In this document: positions 50,306 to 61,412 of the stretch, in pieces
Layout of the letters: each line of letters opens with the position of its first letter
How positions within the stretch are numbered: position 1 is the first letter of the stretch
NCBI GenBank assembly: GCA_022393335.1
Contig: JAJEKB010001328.1
Span: 1 to 64,000 of the forward strand
DNA from: Macrotrachela quadricornifera
Lineage: Eukaryota > Rotifera > Eurotatoria > Philodinida > Philodinidae
Length of the DNA stretch: 64,000 nucleotides
Reading direction: 5' to 3'
The notes under the pieces: generated by a model
Told to the model about the DNA's origin: nothing
Databases searched by the model: none
What the model saw: the letters and a program-made list of their open reading frames with translations, nothing else
Translations under genes and position numbers: made by a program

Positions 50306-52618
50306 ATGGATGGACAAAAATTAAAAAAAGACATTCCTACAACATCAAAAACTTCTGGTTTGACTGCATTCACAGCTAACAGTACTATCAATCCCCGTAA
50401 GCGAATTCTTCAAAATTATTTATTGATCTGGCTCGATGCTGCTATTGATCAATCAAACAAAGATTACCAAAATGCATTCGAACAATTCAAAAACGTTGCG
50501 AACGACGTCAATGTGTTTACTGAAAGAGATAAATGCATCGATTTTCTTACTGAAATCGATGATATCAGAGCCTTCTTAATAGTAGAAGATACAATTGGTC
50601 AACAAATATTACCTCTTATCCATAATATTCCTCAATTAGATGGTGTTTACGTATCCTGTAGTAATAAAAATTTACATGAGCAATGGGTCAAACAATGGAT
50701 TAAGGTTAAAGGTGTATATGCATCAATTACGCCTATTAGTGAAGCATTGCAAATGGCTGTTAAACAATGTGAACAAGATTTGATTCCTGTAAGTTTTGTT
50801 ACAGTGAATGAAGCGGCTTCCAATCAAGATTTAAATCAATTGGAGCTCAACTTTATGTACACTCAAATACTCAAGGATATTCTCCTTGAAATGGAATATG
50901 ATCAACAATCTATCAAGGATTTCGTCTCTTACTGCCAAAAAGGCGACTATGGATCTTCAATCAATATTACTATATTTGAGAACGAATATCATGCGCATTC
51001 ACCAATTTGGTGGTATACTTTCCCATCTTTCATCTATTCTATGCTCAACAGTGCTCTGCGTCTGTTGGAGACAGATACCATCATTAATATCGGCTTCTTT
51101 ATTCATGATCTTCATCAACAAATAAAACAATTACATCAACAACAGATGTGTGACTACAATGGACAGTCTCTTAGAGTTTATCGAGGACAGAGTCTATCGA
51201 ACAGTGATTTCAAGAAACTTTGTAAAACAAAAGGTAACCTGATGTCTTTCAATAACTTTCTATCGACCAGTACAAACCGAGAAGTTTCCGTTCGGTTCGC
51301 CAATGGTGCCTTAACAACAATCGATATGGTTGGCATTCTCTTTGAAATGTCTATTGATCCTACTATCTCATCCGCACCTTTCGCGGCCATCGAAGACTTC
51401 AGTTACTGCAGGACGGAAGAAGAAATCCTTTTCTCTATGCATACTGTTTTCCGTATTGGTGAAATTAAACAAATCGACAAGAACAAGCCACTTTATCAAG
51501 TCGAATTGGCACTAACATCAGATGATGATGAACAACTTCGAACACTCACGAAGCATATACAAGAAGCAGCAGGCGGGTCAGGATGGGAACGAATAGGCAG
51601 GTTGTTGCTTGATTTGAAAAAGTTAGATAAAGCTGAAGAGCTCTACATCTTATTACTCGACCAGACATCCGATGAGAATGATAGAGCACTTTATTATAAT
51701 AATCTTGTGAATGTTAAAAATAATCAAGGTGACTATGACAACGCCATCTGGTATTATGAAAGAGGATTTGAAATCGTTCAAAAAACTCCTCCTGCAAATC
51801 ATCCGTTATTGGCTATTTACTACAGCAACATCGCTGAGGTGTATAGAAACATGGGAGAGTATTCTAAAGCACTTTCGTTTTACGAAAAAGCACTTGAAAT
51901 CAAACAAAAAACTCTTCCTGCAAATCATCCTTCATTGGCTACTTTCCACAACAACATCGCTGGAGTGTATTACAACACGGGAGAGTATTCTAAAGCACTT
52001 TTGTTTCTCGAAAAAGCACTTGAAATCAAACAAAAAACTGTTCCCGCAAATCATCCTGATTTGACTATTTACTACAACAACGTCGCTGTGATGTATTACA
52101 ACACGGGAGAGTATTCTAAAGCACTTTTGTTTTACGAAAAAGCACTTGAAATGCGACAAAAAACTCTTCCTGAAAATCATCCTGATTTGGCTTTGACCTA
52201 CAACAACATCGGTAATATGTATGATGAAATGGGTGAATACTCAAAAGCACTTTCGTTTCACAAAAAAGCACTTGAAATGCGACAAAAATCTCTTCCTTCA
52301 AATCATCCTTTATTGGCTACTTTCTACAACAACATCGGTTTGGTGTATAAAAACATGGGAGAGTATTCTAAAGCACTTTTGTTTTACGAAAAAGCACTTG
52401 AAATCAAACAAAAAACTCTTCCTGCAAATCATCCTTTATTGGCTACTTCCTACAACAACCTTGCTGGAGTGTATGACAACATGGGAGAGTATTCTAAAGC
52501 ACTTTCGTTTTACGAAAAGTCACTTGAAATGCTACAAAAAAATCTTCCTGCAAATCATCCTTCATTGGCTCAGTCCTACAACAACATCACTTGGGTGTAT
52601 AGAAGTATGGACAATTAA
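50306..52618 (+). CDS. Arginine ADP-ribosyltransferase fused to kinesin-light-chain-like TPRs, C-terminus cut by a stop
   Basis: A single exon of 770 codons. Residues 1-190 form the N-terminal region common in the bdelloid family. Residues about 200-410 form an R-S-E class ADP-ribosyltransferase domain: Arg293 in VYRGQS, Ser320-Thr-Ser322, and the E-x-E pair Glu371/Glu373 in RTEEEILF, all present. Such enzymes move ADP-ribose from NAD+ to arginine. From residue about 474 come seven 42-residue TPR units with the motif GEYSKAL..YEKALE..QK.LP.NHP, then an eighth unit broken at its fourth residue by TAA (52616-52618), where the other units have a Tyr codon. The frame stays open after it to TGA at 52736-52738, encoding the rest of the eighth TPR. 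No introns. AATAAA follows near 52753. Confidence 0.9.
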   Translation: MDGQKLKKDIPTTSKTSGLTAFTANSTINPRKRILQNYLLIWLDAAIDQSNKDYQNAFEQFKNVANDVNVFTERDKCIDFLTEIDDIRAFLIVEDTIGQQILPLIHNIPQLDGVYVSCSNKNLHEQWVKQWIKVKGVYASITPISEALQMAVKQCEQDLIPVSFVTVNEAASNQDLNQLELNFMYTQILKDILLEMEYDQQSIKDFVSYCQKGDYGSSINITIFENEYHAHSPIWWYTFPSFIYSMLNSALRLLETDTIINIGFFIHDLHQQIKQLHQQQMCDYNGQSLRVYRGQSLSNSDFKKLCKTKGNLMSFNNFLSTSTNREVSVRFANGALTTIDMVGILFEMSIDPTISSAPFAAIEDFSYCRTEEEILFSMHTVFRIGEIKQIDKNKPLYQVELALTSDDDEQLRTLTKHIQEAAGGSGWERIGRLLLDLKKLDKAEELYILLLDQTSDENDRALYYNNLVNVKNNQGDYDNAIWYYERGFEIVQKTPPANHPLLAIYYSNIAEVYRNMGEYSKALSFYEKALEIKQKTLPANHPSLATFHNNIAGVYYNTGEYSKALLFLEKALEIKQKTVPANHPDLTIYYNNVAVMYYNTGEYSKALLFYEKALEMRQKTLPENHPDLALTYNNIGNMYDEMGEYSKALSFHKKALEMRQKSLPSNHPLLATFYNNIGLVYKNMGEYSKALLFYEKALEIKQKTLPANHPLLATSYNNLAGVYDNMGEYSKALSFYEKSLEMLQKNLPANHPSLAQSYNNITWVYRSMDN

Positions 52619-52738
52619 TCAAAAGCACTCTCGTTGTATGAACGTGTCCTTAGCATTTGGCAAAGTTCATTACCCCCAAATCATCCAAATCTTAAACGTG
52701 TACGTGAGAATGTAGAATTTGTAAAAAACAAATTGTGA
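51725..52738 (+). repeat. 126-base tandem repeat array coding for TPRs
   Basis: Eight in-frame units of 126 bases, units 2 to 7 very alike at the DNA level (shared block GAGTATTCTAAAGCACTTT). The outer units 1 and 8 are more diverged, as expected if internal units are homogenised by unequal exchange or conversion. The high identity also gives open frames on both strands that are not genes. Confidence 0.85.
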
Positions 52739-53144
52739 AATGTTATTTGATAAATAAAGAAAAATTGCTGTCACTTAATTGAATCGCCTGCTTCTTTTCA
52801 CTCTTTCTCGCATGCGGCTGCAGAGAAACTCTGCAATAATTGAAACACAATGCACACAACCGACCGATAACGCAATACATGTACATACGCACATATATTA
52901 CAGGCCTTCACAGATAATTTTGCATTTCACTTATTAGGAGAACTTTTCTGCATTATTAAAGTAATAATCACATTGGAGCGCAAACCTAATAAACGTCCTC
53001 GTAGAACACATATTTCGGAGATAAATTTAAAAGGAAAAAATAAAGAAAATGAATTTGCCTTTAATTGTGCTGAATTTACTTGACCTGATTGTTAGTGATG
53101 ATTGAATAGGGCTTTGAGTGATAAAGCAATAAAAGAGTTGTATG
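52739..53144. other. Spacer between ADP-ribosyltransferase gene and mariner
   Basis: About 400 bases, no supported gene. The part next to the mariner may be the decayed upstream half of the DDE-transposase relic that resumes at 54459. Confidence 0.35.
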
Positions 53145-53146
53145 TA

Positions 53147-54456
53147 CTTAGGTCTATCCAAAAGTTCCCAGATTGCTATTGGCAATTTTTTAAACCAATT
53201 AGCATTGAAGTGTTATTTGCATGGATAAACAGTGGAGGGCTTTGTCTATAATTATAGATATAGTAAATCTATTTCGGACTTAGTTACAATATTTTTTTCG
53301 ATGAACTTCAATTTGAACTAAAAAAAAATTTTCAAACATGAATAATGAATACAATCGGTATTATATAAAAATGCGAACCATTTTGGGGATAAATCCAAAG
53401 ACAATTCACGAAGAATTTGTAACAGCTTTGGGACCCAAGGCTCCATCATATCCAACAATTGCGGAGTGGGCAAAGCGTTTCCATGAAGGAAGAGAAGATG
53501 TCAATGATGATCCTCGATCTGGTCGTCCGGTTTCCGAACTTACAGATAAAAATATTGAAGAAGTACGACAGGTTATCAACAATGATCCACATTCAACTTA
53601 TGATGATATTATAGCTGAAACATCTCTCTCTTATGGTACAATAGCACGAATTATCCACGATTATCTTAAGATGAAAAAAATTACATCGCGTTGGGTGCCC
53701 CATCAACTTACAGATGAACATATGCAACAACGTGTTAAACTTTGTCGTGAAAATTTGGCGAAATTTCGTAATGATTCCTGGCGATTATGTGATATTATAA
53801 CTGGTGATGAGACGTGGATTTACCATAGGCAGATTGGTCGAAAGTCAACCAACGCAAGCTGGGTTAGTGAAGGTGAATCACCAACAACTATTGTTCGTCG
53901 AAGTAAATTTGAACTAAAAAATTTATTTTGCATATTCTTTAAATCAAATGGTTCTGTTCTTATACATGCTGTTGATAAAGGCAAGACTATAGATCACAAC
54001 TATTATATTGAAAATTGTCTCAAGCCTATTGTTAAAGAAATATGGAAACAAAGAAAGTCAAATGGTACAAAAGGTATAAAATTGCTTCATGATAATGCTG
54101 GACCCCATCGTCATTCAGATGTTATTAATTATTTAACAGAAGAAGGTATCAATATAATGCCACATCCACCTTATTCGCCTGACCTTGCACCATGTGATTA
54201 TTGGCTAAATGATTACATCAAACGGAATTTAACTGATCAACCAGATGAAAAATCATTGGCTCGTGCGGTTTCCAAGGTGGTAAGAAATATTCCAAAACAA
54301 GAATTCAAAAAAACTTTTGACAAATTATTAGAAAGGATGGAACTTTGTATAAAGAATCATGGTGACTATTTTGAACATTTAATAAAATAAAACTTGAACT
54401 TTCTCTTTGTCTTCATATTTTTTTTTTAAATCTGGGAACTTTTGGATAGACCTAAG
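53147..54456 (+). mobile_element. Apparently complete mariner transposon
   Basis: Terminal inverted repeats of at least 26 bases (CTTAGGTCTATCCAAAAGTT at the left, perfectly inverted at the right) are flanked by TA (53145-53146, 54457-54458). At 1,310 bases it has the typical mariner size, and it carries one uninterrupted transposase gene. The perfect ends suggest a recent insertion. Confidence 0.95.
53338..54390 (+). CDS. Mariner transposase, D,D34D triad intact
   Basis: A 350-residue single-exon protein that cuts and pastes the surrounding element. The N-terminal about 115 residues hold the paired helix-turn-helix terminal-repeat-binding region (with GRPVSE linker). The mariner signature WVPHQLT follows. 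The catalytic triad is Asp157 (TGDETW), Asp252 (LLHDNAGPH) and Asp287 (YSPDLAPCDYW), with exactly 34 residues between the last two: the mariner D,D34D spacing. Length equals the family norm (about 345), and there are no stops or frameshifts. The Met at 53338 directly precedes the first helix. The element may still be active. A degraded relative lies at 37511-38376. Confidence 0.95.
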   Translation: MNNEYNRYYIKMRTILGINPKTIHEEFVTALGPKAPSYPTIAEWAKRFHEGREDVNDDPRSGRPVSELTDKNIEEVRQVINNDPHSTYDDIIAETSLSYGTIARIIHDYLKMKKITSRWVPHQLTDEHMQQRVKLCRENLAKFRNDSWRLCDIITGDETWIYHRQIGRKSTNASWVSEGESPTTIVRRSKFELKNLFCIFFKSNGSVLIHAVDKGKTIDHNYYIENCLKPIVKEIWKQRKSNGTKGIKLLHDNAGPHRHSDVINYLTEEGINIMPHPPYSPDLAPCDYWLNDYIKRNLTDQPDEKSLARAVSKVVRNIPKQEFKKTFDKLLERMELCIKNHGDYFEHLIK

Positions 54457-54458
54457 TA

Positions 54459-55158
54459 TACGATTCAACCGACAATAAATATGAATGGTAAACTCCTCGA
54501 TCCCGTCTATATATGTCTCAAAGAAGCAAATGGTCGAATGAGTGAGAATATCAAAGCAAATCTTCCACAGATGGAAAATGTTATTGTTACATGTAGCGCA
54601 TCTGGAAAATTAACCACGTCACTAGTTGAGTATTGGCGCGATAAGTGTCTCATTCCTTCGCTACTTTCACAACCGACATTGCTTCTCTCTGATAGCTGGT
54701 CTGGACATGGAGATAGAAAAGGTATCTGTGAGTCAATTAAAATATTCACACGATTAGAGGTTCCATCGAAAACAACTTCGATAATTCAGCCTCTGGATGT
54801 GTTTTTTAACAGGCGATGGAAAGTAATTGTGCGTAAGGTTTACGAACGCGTTCTTCTTGATGAAATAGATATTCATCTTGCGCAAAGGAATAATGTCATC
54901 CGTTTACAATCTATTATTCATAATCAACTTTCATCCCCTGTTTTCTCACCTATGATACGCTACGCATGGTTCAAAAGTGGCTATACTAATGTTGATCCTC
55001 AACCTTTTCAAACAATCACACAAGTGTGTTTCCAATTCAAACAGGATCACTGTGGCATACCTTCATGCGATCAATACACGTTTATTAGATGTAGTCATTG
55101 CAGCAAAATATTATGTTTTCAAGATTTTTTTGTTAATTATCATACTCATGGTATCTGA
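54459..55158 (+). pseudogene. C-terminal half of a DDE-superfamily transposase (pogo/jerky-like), split by mariner
   Basis: Open frame of about 230 codons beginning YTIQPTINMNGKLLDPVYI, a segment known from DDE-superfamily endonucleases, with LLSDSWSGHGD (catalytic Asp candidate) and SIIQPLDVFFNRRW (typical second signature, Asp), ending in a Cys/His cluster (RCSHCSKILCF). The N-terminal DNA-binding half is absent, and the frame upstream of the mariner (across the TA insertion site) meets stops, so the copy was already broken or has decayed. The mariner sits exactly before the Tyr-Thr codons. Confidence 0.75.
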
Positions 55159-55773
55159 CTGATCTAAACGTGTGCTACGTTTCTATAGCTTTTGCTTCAC
55201 ATTATTTTTTTCCCTATGATACTCGTACATACATGCAAGAAAATAAAAGCAATGCTTATTTACAAATCTTTATGTTCCAAATTATTGAAAAGAGAAGATA
55301 TGAAAACAGTTTATAATTATTCAAATGAACCTTTCTTATTCGTCGGCGACGTAAGAGTAGCTATATAACTAGAAAAAATGTTGTAAATTTTTTTTCTCAA
55401 ATCCTTATCTATTTTCAATTGATCCTTTTAAAAGATTAAAACGGGTGGTTCTGATATATATAAGAAAAATACAAAACTAGTACTTTTTTTTATATGAAAA
55501 AACTAAAAATTAGCGGTAAAAGTGGGAATTCTGCTTATAACTTAAAAAATTCATAACTCTTCCTAGAAGCAACTTCCGCACGAACCAAGCTAGGATATAT
55601 CATATCTAGCTATGCCCTATCGAACCATGAAACCCCCAGTCGAAAAGCTTTTTAGCACCTCGGGTGGTTCCCTCGTGAGATAGGCTTGAAAGTTATTGAA
55701 ATATCCTTGAAAAAATGCAAATATGATTTTATAATTTAATCACTGATTGAATAATAAGAAAAGATTGACTTAC
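55159..55773. other. Spacer, intron remnant of ADP-ribosyltransferase pseudogene
   Basis: The 5' splice signal at 55773-55772 (minus strand) opens into this stretch, but no downstream exon is recognisable. The segment around 55640-55700 is more GC-rich and may be repeat-derived. Confidence 0.35.
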
Positions 55774-56446
55774 TTTTGAAGGAGGTTTAAGAAGTGCATA
55801 TGGTGATTCAATTTCTTTAAGTTGTATCATATGAAGATCATCTGGTTGATTAAGACAAGAAATAACTTGAAATTGTCGTTCAGGTGGAGGAAGAATTTCA
55901 TCTTCATTTTTTATAAACCGAATGATTCTGGATATCTTTTCCGCTTATACATTCGATAGTAAAAAGAGTTCTTGTTCCTGTAGTACCCAAAAATTGTTTA
56001 TTTTTCAATACCTTCATGTTTGATGTACATGAACTAAATCCCCAACAAATAATTTCTTCTGCTTCAGTATAACTTTTTGTCAAATCACGTTTAATCCCAT
56101 GATGAGCAAAACGATTTCGTGTTGGTAGATGTGCAAATGCAGTTAAAATGAGTTTTAGGAATAAAAACCATGGAATTAATTTTTTTCGATTTTTAGAACG
56201 AAAAGTTGCATTTAATACATAATAAAGACATTCTTCTTGTGGTTCCCATTCCATCGAATAAAGCATTATTGAACCTAATTCATCTATCAAAAGATTAACT
56301 ATTAGTTCAACAGCTTCTTCGATTGTGACAAGTGGTTTTCTTTCACAATCTTGAATGGACATTAACATTCGACGAGGTTCATTAACAAAATCTGAAATTC
56401 GTTGATTATCTCGTAAATCATCATTATCAATATATTTTGAAGCCAT
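55774..56446 (-). pseudogene. Broken arginine ADP-ribosyltransferase
   Basis: From the Met at 56446 a frame typical of the bdelloid ADP-ribosyltransferase family runs 180 codons (RRMLMSIQDCERKPLVTIEE, MEWEPQEECLYYVLNATF, PWFLFLKLILTAF, WGFSSCTSN). It then hits a stop because an A-run near 55914-55919 has six bases where five would keep frame. In the restored frame the E-x-E motif (EDEIL) and a family-like tail up to a splice donor at 55773 follow. There is a likely internal deletion before GSIMLYSMEW, and the catalytic Arg of the Y-R-G motif is His (AHHGIK). Three separate defects make loss of function likely. The frameshift alone could be a sequencing error. Confidence 0.8.
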
Positions 56447-59344
56447 TTATTAATATCGAAATTGAAATTGATTATATTAAACATTAACTTTTGTCTATAT
56501 TGTAATTATAATTTAAGCAAAGACTTTAATGTCAGAATTTTCAAAGAGAAGTCAAAGATGCATTTTTATTTGAAATATAATTTATAGGTTATATAAAAAT
56601 TTTCTATTATTGAGGTAAAAAATAAAATGTTGCTTCAATTAACGTTTATAATTCAGGTAAGGTGTTTTCTATAAGTATGAGTAGATGTCTAATCTGAGTA
56701 GAAGAAAATGATAAAATTTTTCAAATTTCATTTACAAGTATAGCAGGAAAACGAAAAATTTATCCTAGATGAACGTGTATCAATGAGATTAAAAGGTATC
56801 TTACTGATTGTAGGAAATATTATATAATTCTTTGACAAGCTTTCAGAATACTGACACATCAAAGTATACTTTAAGATAAAAATAAGCTTTGCAAAAAAAG
56901 TGTTTGATATATGATCGACTAAAATGCCGAATCCTGTAGAGAGGGTGCAGAAGTGTTGGATGAATGCAATTTTATTATCCAAAATATCTACAGACTGCAA
57001 TGGGAGCAAGTACGAGTAACTTCAAGTTTTTTGCTGATACAATTCACAGTAGTTTTAATTAGTTGTGAAGATGAGAAAATAATTAAATGATTTTTTTGAC
57101 TTTTCTACATCTAAATGTAGCAATTTAATTTCGAAAATACTGTATTTTCTATACCAATAAAATATTAATAATCAATCTCTATTAGATGTATAGACCTTAC
57201 AAATCATTCACTATACAATTTCAGTGCTAAATGAACTTACAATTACTATAAAAGGTTGGCATTTATTATTTCTTAAAGACGAATATTTATTCAATGCCTA
57301 TAGCGCCTTATCTACTCTACATTTGATTTATAAAAGAAAAGATCCGTTACGCAGGCAAAAGTACTTTTATACAGATGAATATTTGAGGTGAGAACGTCTT
57401 TTTTGTTGCACACTTCATCAAAAGTTTCTAATTCTCGACCACTACAATACAATCATTATTTTTAAATACAATAATAAACTTCGATAAAACTTATGTTTTG
57501 CTCTCCTAACGTAATTTGACAAAGGATTTCATTTGATTTACACCATTTTGGTGTCGTTAGTTATTTTAACAGAATAGATATTTCTTGAGTTATAATTATA
57601 ATTTAGATAAAAGTTTATTTTTGATCTGTTTTTTGTTCACTCTAGTTCAAGATAAAGTTCATCGATGTAAATCTTTTGTCTTCTGATTAAATTCACTCTA
57701 TGCATCATCTATTGTTTTTTGTTAAGTTAAGTTTTGAAAGCTACTAGCAATTAAATACGCATGTACAAAAAACTGTATAATATCAGCATGAACGATCATT
57801 TTGTATAAAAAGTAATCGTTGCGTTTTCTGTTAAGATTTTCCAAAGTGAAGTGTAATAGACAGCTCACAATTGCTCATTCATGGCTCGAGCAAATCTTAC
57901 ATTCGATTGGTTAAAGGCTTTCTCAGATGAAGGCTTTTATCGTAGGAAGATAAACTCGAAATTTCCTCTTGCAAAATATATATAGCTTTTCAATAAGTGA
58001 CTGAATTTCAACAATCTTATTAAAAATATTCAAAAGCTACTATCTTATTTTTCGAAAGGACATAGATGCAAAAGAAGGCAAACTGATTTATTGATATATT
58101 TCTTGGTCAATCCAATTGAATCGTACATTAACTAGAAGAGTACACTGAAAATAGCGTTTTAATAGAATATCGACTACTAGAAGCTATCAATAAAATAATT
58201 CATTTTTGAACCATATTCCAAAAATTTTCTGGGCATACACTTCTTGTGAAGTGATTTTGTACTTTTATAAACAATATTTAGAAGATTACCATCGCAAAAA
58301 TCCAATTTCACTTTAAGCTAAAATCATATTTGGATTTCGATCCTTTTTTTATCGTAAAATTTCTTCAAGATCTCTCCTCAAAAACTACTGAGGGACGATC
58401 TCATTGAAAATTCTGCGTTTATTGCCAGGATATTTGCTATTCTGCCATCTTATAACTTCAAAGAATTTTCTAAAAAATATTCTTAATTATATATAACAAA
58501 GAAAACTATTTGATGAAACAATAAATAAATAATTTTTCTTTTCTCATTTCGTAGAATAATTTTCCATATAAGTTCTGTGTTTGATTTATATAACAAGACT
58601 AAATAATAAAGATATACGTAATACACACCATTAGTATATTTTTATTGATCGTTATTCGTCTAATTTATATATATATATATATTCTCAACGACAAAAATAA
58701 AGACATTGAAAATATTTAGTTTATTTAGAAAAAGAAAATCATATTTATTTCAATTTGATAAATTTGTCAATGTCTCTAAATCCCTACGCCATTGCATGAA
58801 AAAACACTTGAGAAAATTTATTTGATTAAAAATTGTTTATCTATTTTTAGAATTTTTTAATTATTCAATATTTTCATGTCTCTTGTTTGTGTAAAATATT
58901 ATTATTTATCAGAAATCCTATAATATATTTATTTCATTAAAATTTTTTTTTAGCATTAATTCAATATTTCATTTTGGATGATGTTTTATCGTCTATTGTA
59001 TCCAGTTTATAAATAGAATTGATAAGACAATTAATTGGATGAAAATTATCATTACTGAATAAAGCATTCTTTTTATTTAGGTAACAAAATGAAAGGAAGA
59101 TTTAATTTTGAGAGTAATAAAAGAAATTGATCGAGTAAAAAAAAAGATTTTTATCAATATGAATTAATTATTTTTCATTATGAAAAAAGTCAATGATAAA
59201 GGGTGACAAAATTATTTCTAAAATAAGTTTTGTCGATTTATTTCTAAAAATATTTCTTCTAAAAAGAGTGTTCCCTATTTTCTGATCCGTAATGCAACTT
59301 TATTTTTTTATATACTGGTTGAACCAAAAGAATTGATATTTGTA
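56447..59344. other. Gene-free spacer of about 2.9 kb
   Basis: AT-rich, with a (TA)n run near 58668-58682. Only short frames without recognisable domains. Confidence 0.4.
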
Positions 59345-59966
59345 TTATGTATACTATTAGCCTATCGCTACTTTATACTAAAATTTGAACTTTCTATATA
59401 TTATCATAATCAGTTTGGATGCATCACAAAAAAAATGCCCATGAAAAATTCGAAAAAATCGAGATATTTTTCATGTATGACTATAACGTTATATAATAAA
59501 AGTTTTACCTTTTCGAGTTTAAAATATTAACATCATTAAAAATAGTATTATTTTATGGTTCTACGTGTTATGTTCGTACAATTTATTGTTTATATATTTT
59601 TCATTTATCACGATCTGATAGATACCAGAACGCAAAAATATACTTAGATTAGAAAAATTCTTTCTTCGTCATGAATAGATAATTAAATGAAGACAATTCA
59701 TTTTATTTACAATTATAGTACTTCTAAACGAAAAAGTTAGATCACTTTTGTATTATTCATACTTTTGTAACTGCATTAAGTAGAAGATCAAAATGGTGAA
59801 TAAATACATTGTCATTGACATTATTTTTATTTTTTATAAAATTTTAATATGTAATGATTTTTTTCGATTTTTCATTGTTTTTTTTTGTGTGATGTATCTA
59901 AACTGATAATAATAATATATAGAAAATTCAAATTTTAGAATAAAGTAGAACTGGACTAATAGTACA
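59345..59966. mobile_element. Foldback element with arms of about 110 bases
   Basis: About 59348-59460 and the inverse of about 59860-59965 match well (blocks ACTATTAG, CTACTTTAT.CTAAAATTTG, TTTCTATATATTAT, CATCACA then an A-run). The 400-base middle is unpaired and non-coding. Adjacent to the next element. Confidence 0.65.
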
Positions 59967-60835
59967 CATTGGCTTGTCCAAATGTAACGTTGTGACATTT
60001 TTGATACCTTGGTTTCCAACTATCTCAAGAACGATAATAGCTAGAAAAATTCGTTCGAACATCATTCCACGCAGCTCATTATACTCTCTGCATGCTATAA
60101 AAATGAGTATTTTTGGTTGAAGTGCCGAGCTGCTAGAACGATTTTTTAGTCGCGTAAGGCCATAACATAAAAGGTTTCTTTTTCTTCGGTACTCTTACTT
60201 AAGCTTTAATTTTTAAGAAAGTGCCTATCTAAATAAATTAACACAAATGCAGGTTTTGAAGAGCTTTGAATGAGCTTTCGAATGTTAAAAAGATTTTTCT
60301 TAAAAATTTTAATACTTGTGAAAAAAATGGAAAAAACGAACGTAACGCTGTGACACAGCGTTTTGTTCATCGATTTTCGGGAACTTACCATGGTCAGAAT
60401 TTGTTCATTTTTACATTTGTTACGTGTTTCGATGTATTTAGCTTGGAATCCAAAAATGAGAGTGATTCATGGAAATGGAAGCTGGCAAACTGGACCCTAA
60501 GGTAGAAAATGTACCACAATCTACAACCTGTTCTTAGCTACGAAAGTTAAATTCAAATATACCATTTTGTAGAGAATAAAATTCTGTGTCAAATGGTATA
60601 TCTTTCGTCGGTTTATAATAAAATTTCTTGTTTAGATCACTGAAAATACAGTTTTTCAAAAATTTGAAACCTTATTCTCGATGAGAAAAACTGACGTTTT
60701 CTAGAAATTAATGTCAGATTCGTTATCAGCACTAAAAACTACGTCGGATAGTCTACGTAGATCTGTTCATCTCGACAAAAATTTTTTTCAAAACTTAATC
60801 AGCAAAATGTCGCGTTACGTGGACAAGCCGACATA
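59965..60835. mobile_element. Non-autonomous DNA transposon, about 0.87 kb
   Basis: The left end (GGCTTGTCCAAATGTAACG at 59971) and the inverse of the right end (GGCTTGTCCACGTAACGCGA, to 60829) form imperfect terminal repeats of about 30 bases. The core contains a related hairpin (CGTAACGCTGTGACACAGCG near 60340-60360). No transposase frame. TA dinucleotides lie near both borders, but the exact target duplication is uncertain. Confidence 0.6.
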
Positions 60836-61181
60836 CTACAAATATCAATTAACTCTTTTGTTTCAACCGATAAATAAAAAAGAATAAGGTTGTACAAGGA
60901 ATTGGAACTTAATTGGTAAACATATATATTACACGCATGTATACAAAATCATACAATACAGACGTCAATATGAAAGCAATTAAGCATATAAGAAATATAT
61001 GGGGTATTTTTATTTTTTTTTCGTTCATATATGATATATGAATGAAAATTAATGACGAACATGACCGACAAAATCACCCGCTTTGTCAATAAATAGTATC
61101 ATATATAAGCGACTGAAATTTATCATTTATTTCAATAAATTAAGTAAGTCTCTTAGGATTAGATAGCGTCCTTGAAAATTT

Positions 61182-61412
61182 TTTTCGTTTTTCATTCAAT
61201 TGAGTAAATTTCTTTCATATTCAATTTGCCATTGATTATTAATTAAATGACTCTTTCTGTTCCAAATGTAACAGTCATTTAATTGATAATCAGTAATAAA
61301 TTGAATATGAAAGAAAATTATTCAATTGAATGAAAAACACCCAAAATTTAAACATTTACGTTTCTTTTCTTGGAACTAAATATACTACTGTTACATTGGA
61401 ACAGAAAGAGTA
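61182..61412. repeat. Two overlapping inverted repeats (hairpins)
   Basis: Pair one: about 61188-61262 and about 61274-61347 (blocks TTTTTCATTCAATTGA, TTCTTTCATATTCAATTT, TAATTAAATGA) folds into a long stem with a loop of little more than 10 bases. Pair two: about 61250-61276 and 61386-61412 (CTCTTTCTGTTCCAAATGTA against its inverse, with one base difference) shares the loop of the first. Non-coding. Confidence 0.75.

Noticed and set aside
51711..52715. Long alternative frames on both strands rich in Lys/Phe/Cys
   Set aside because: Periodic shadows of the 126-base TPR repeat.
56728..57009. Minus-strand 93-codon frame
   Set aside because: No motif, no signal peptide and no adjacent exon.
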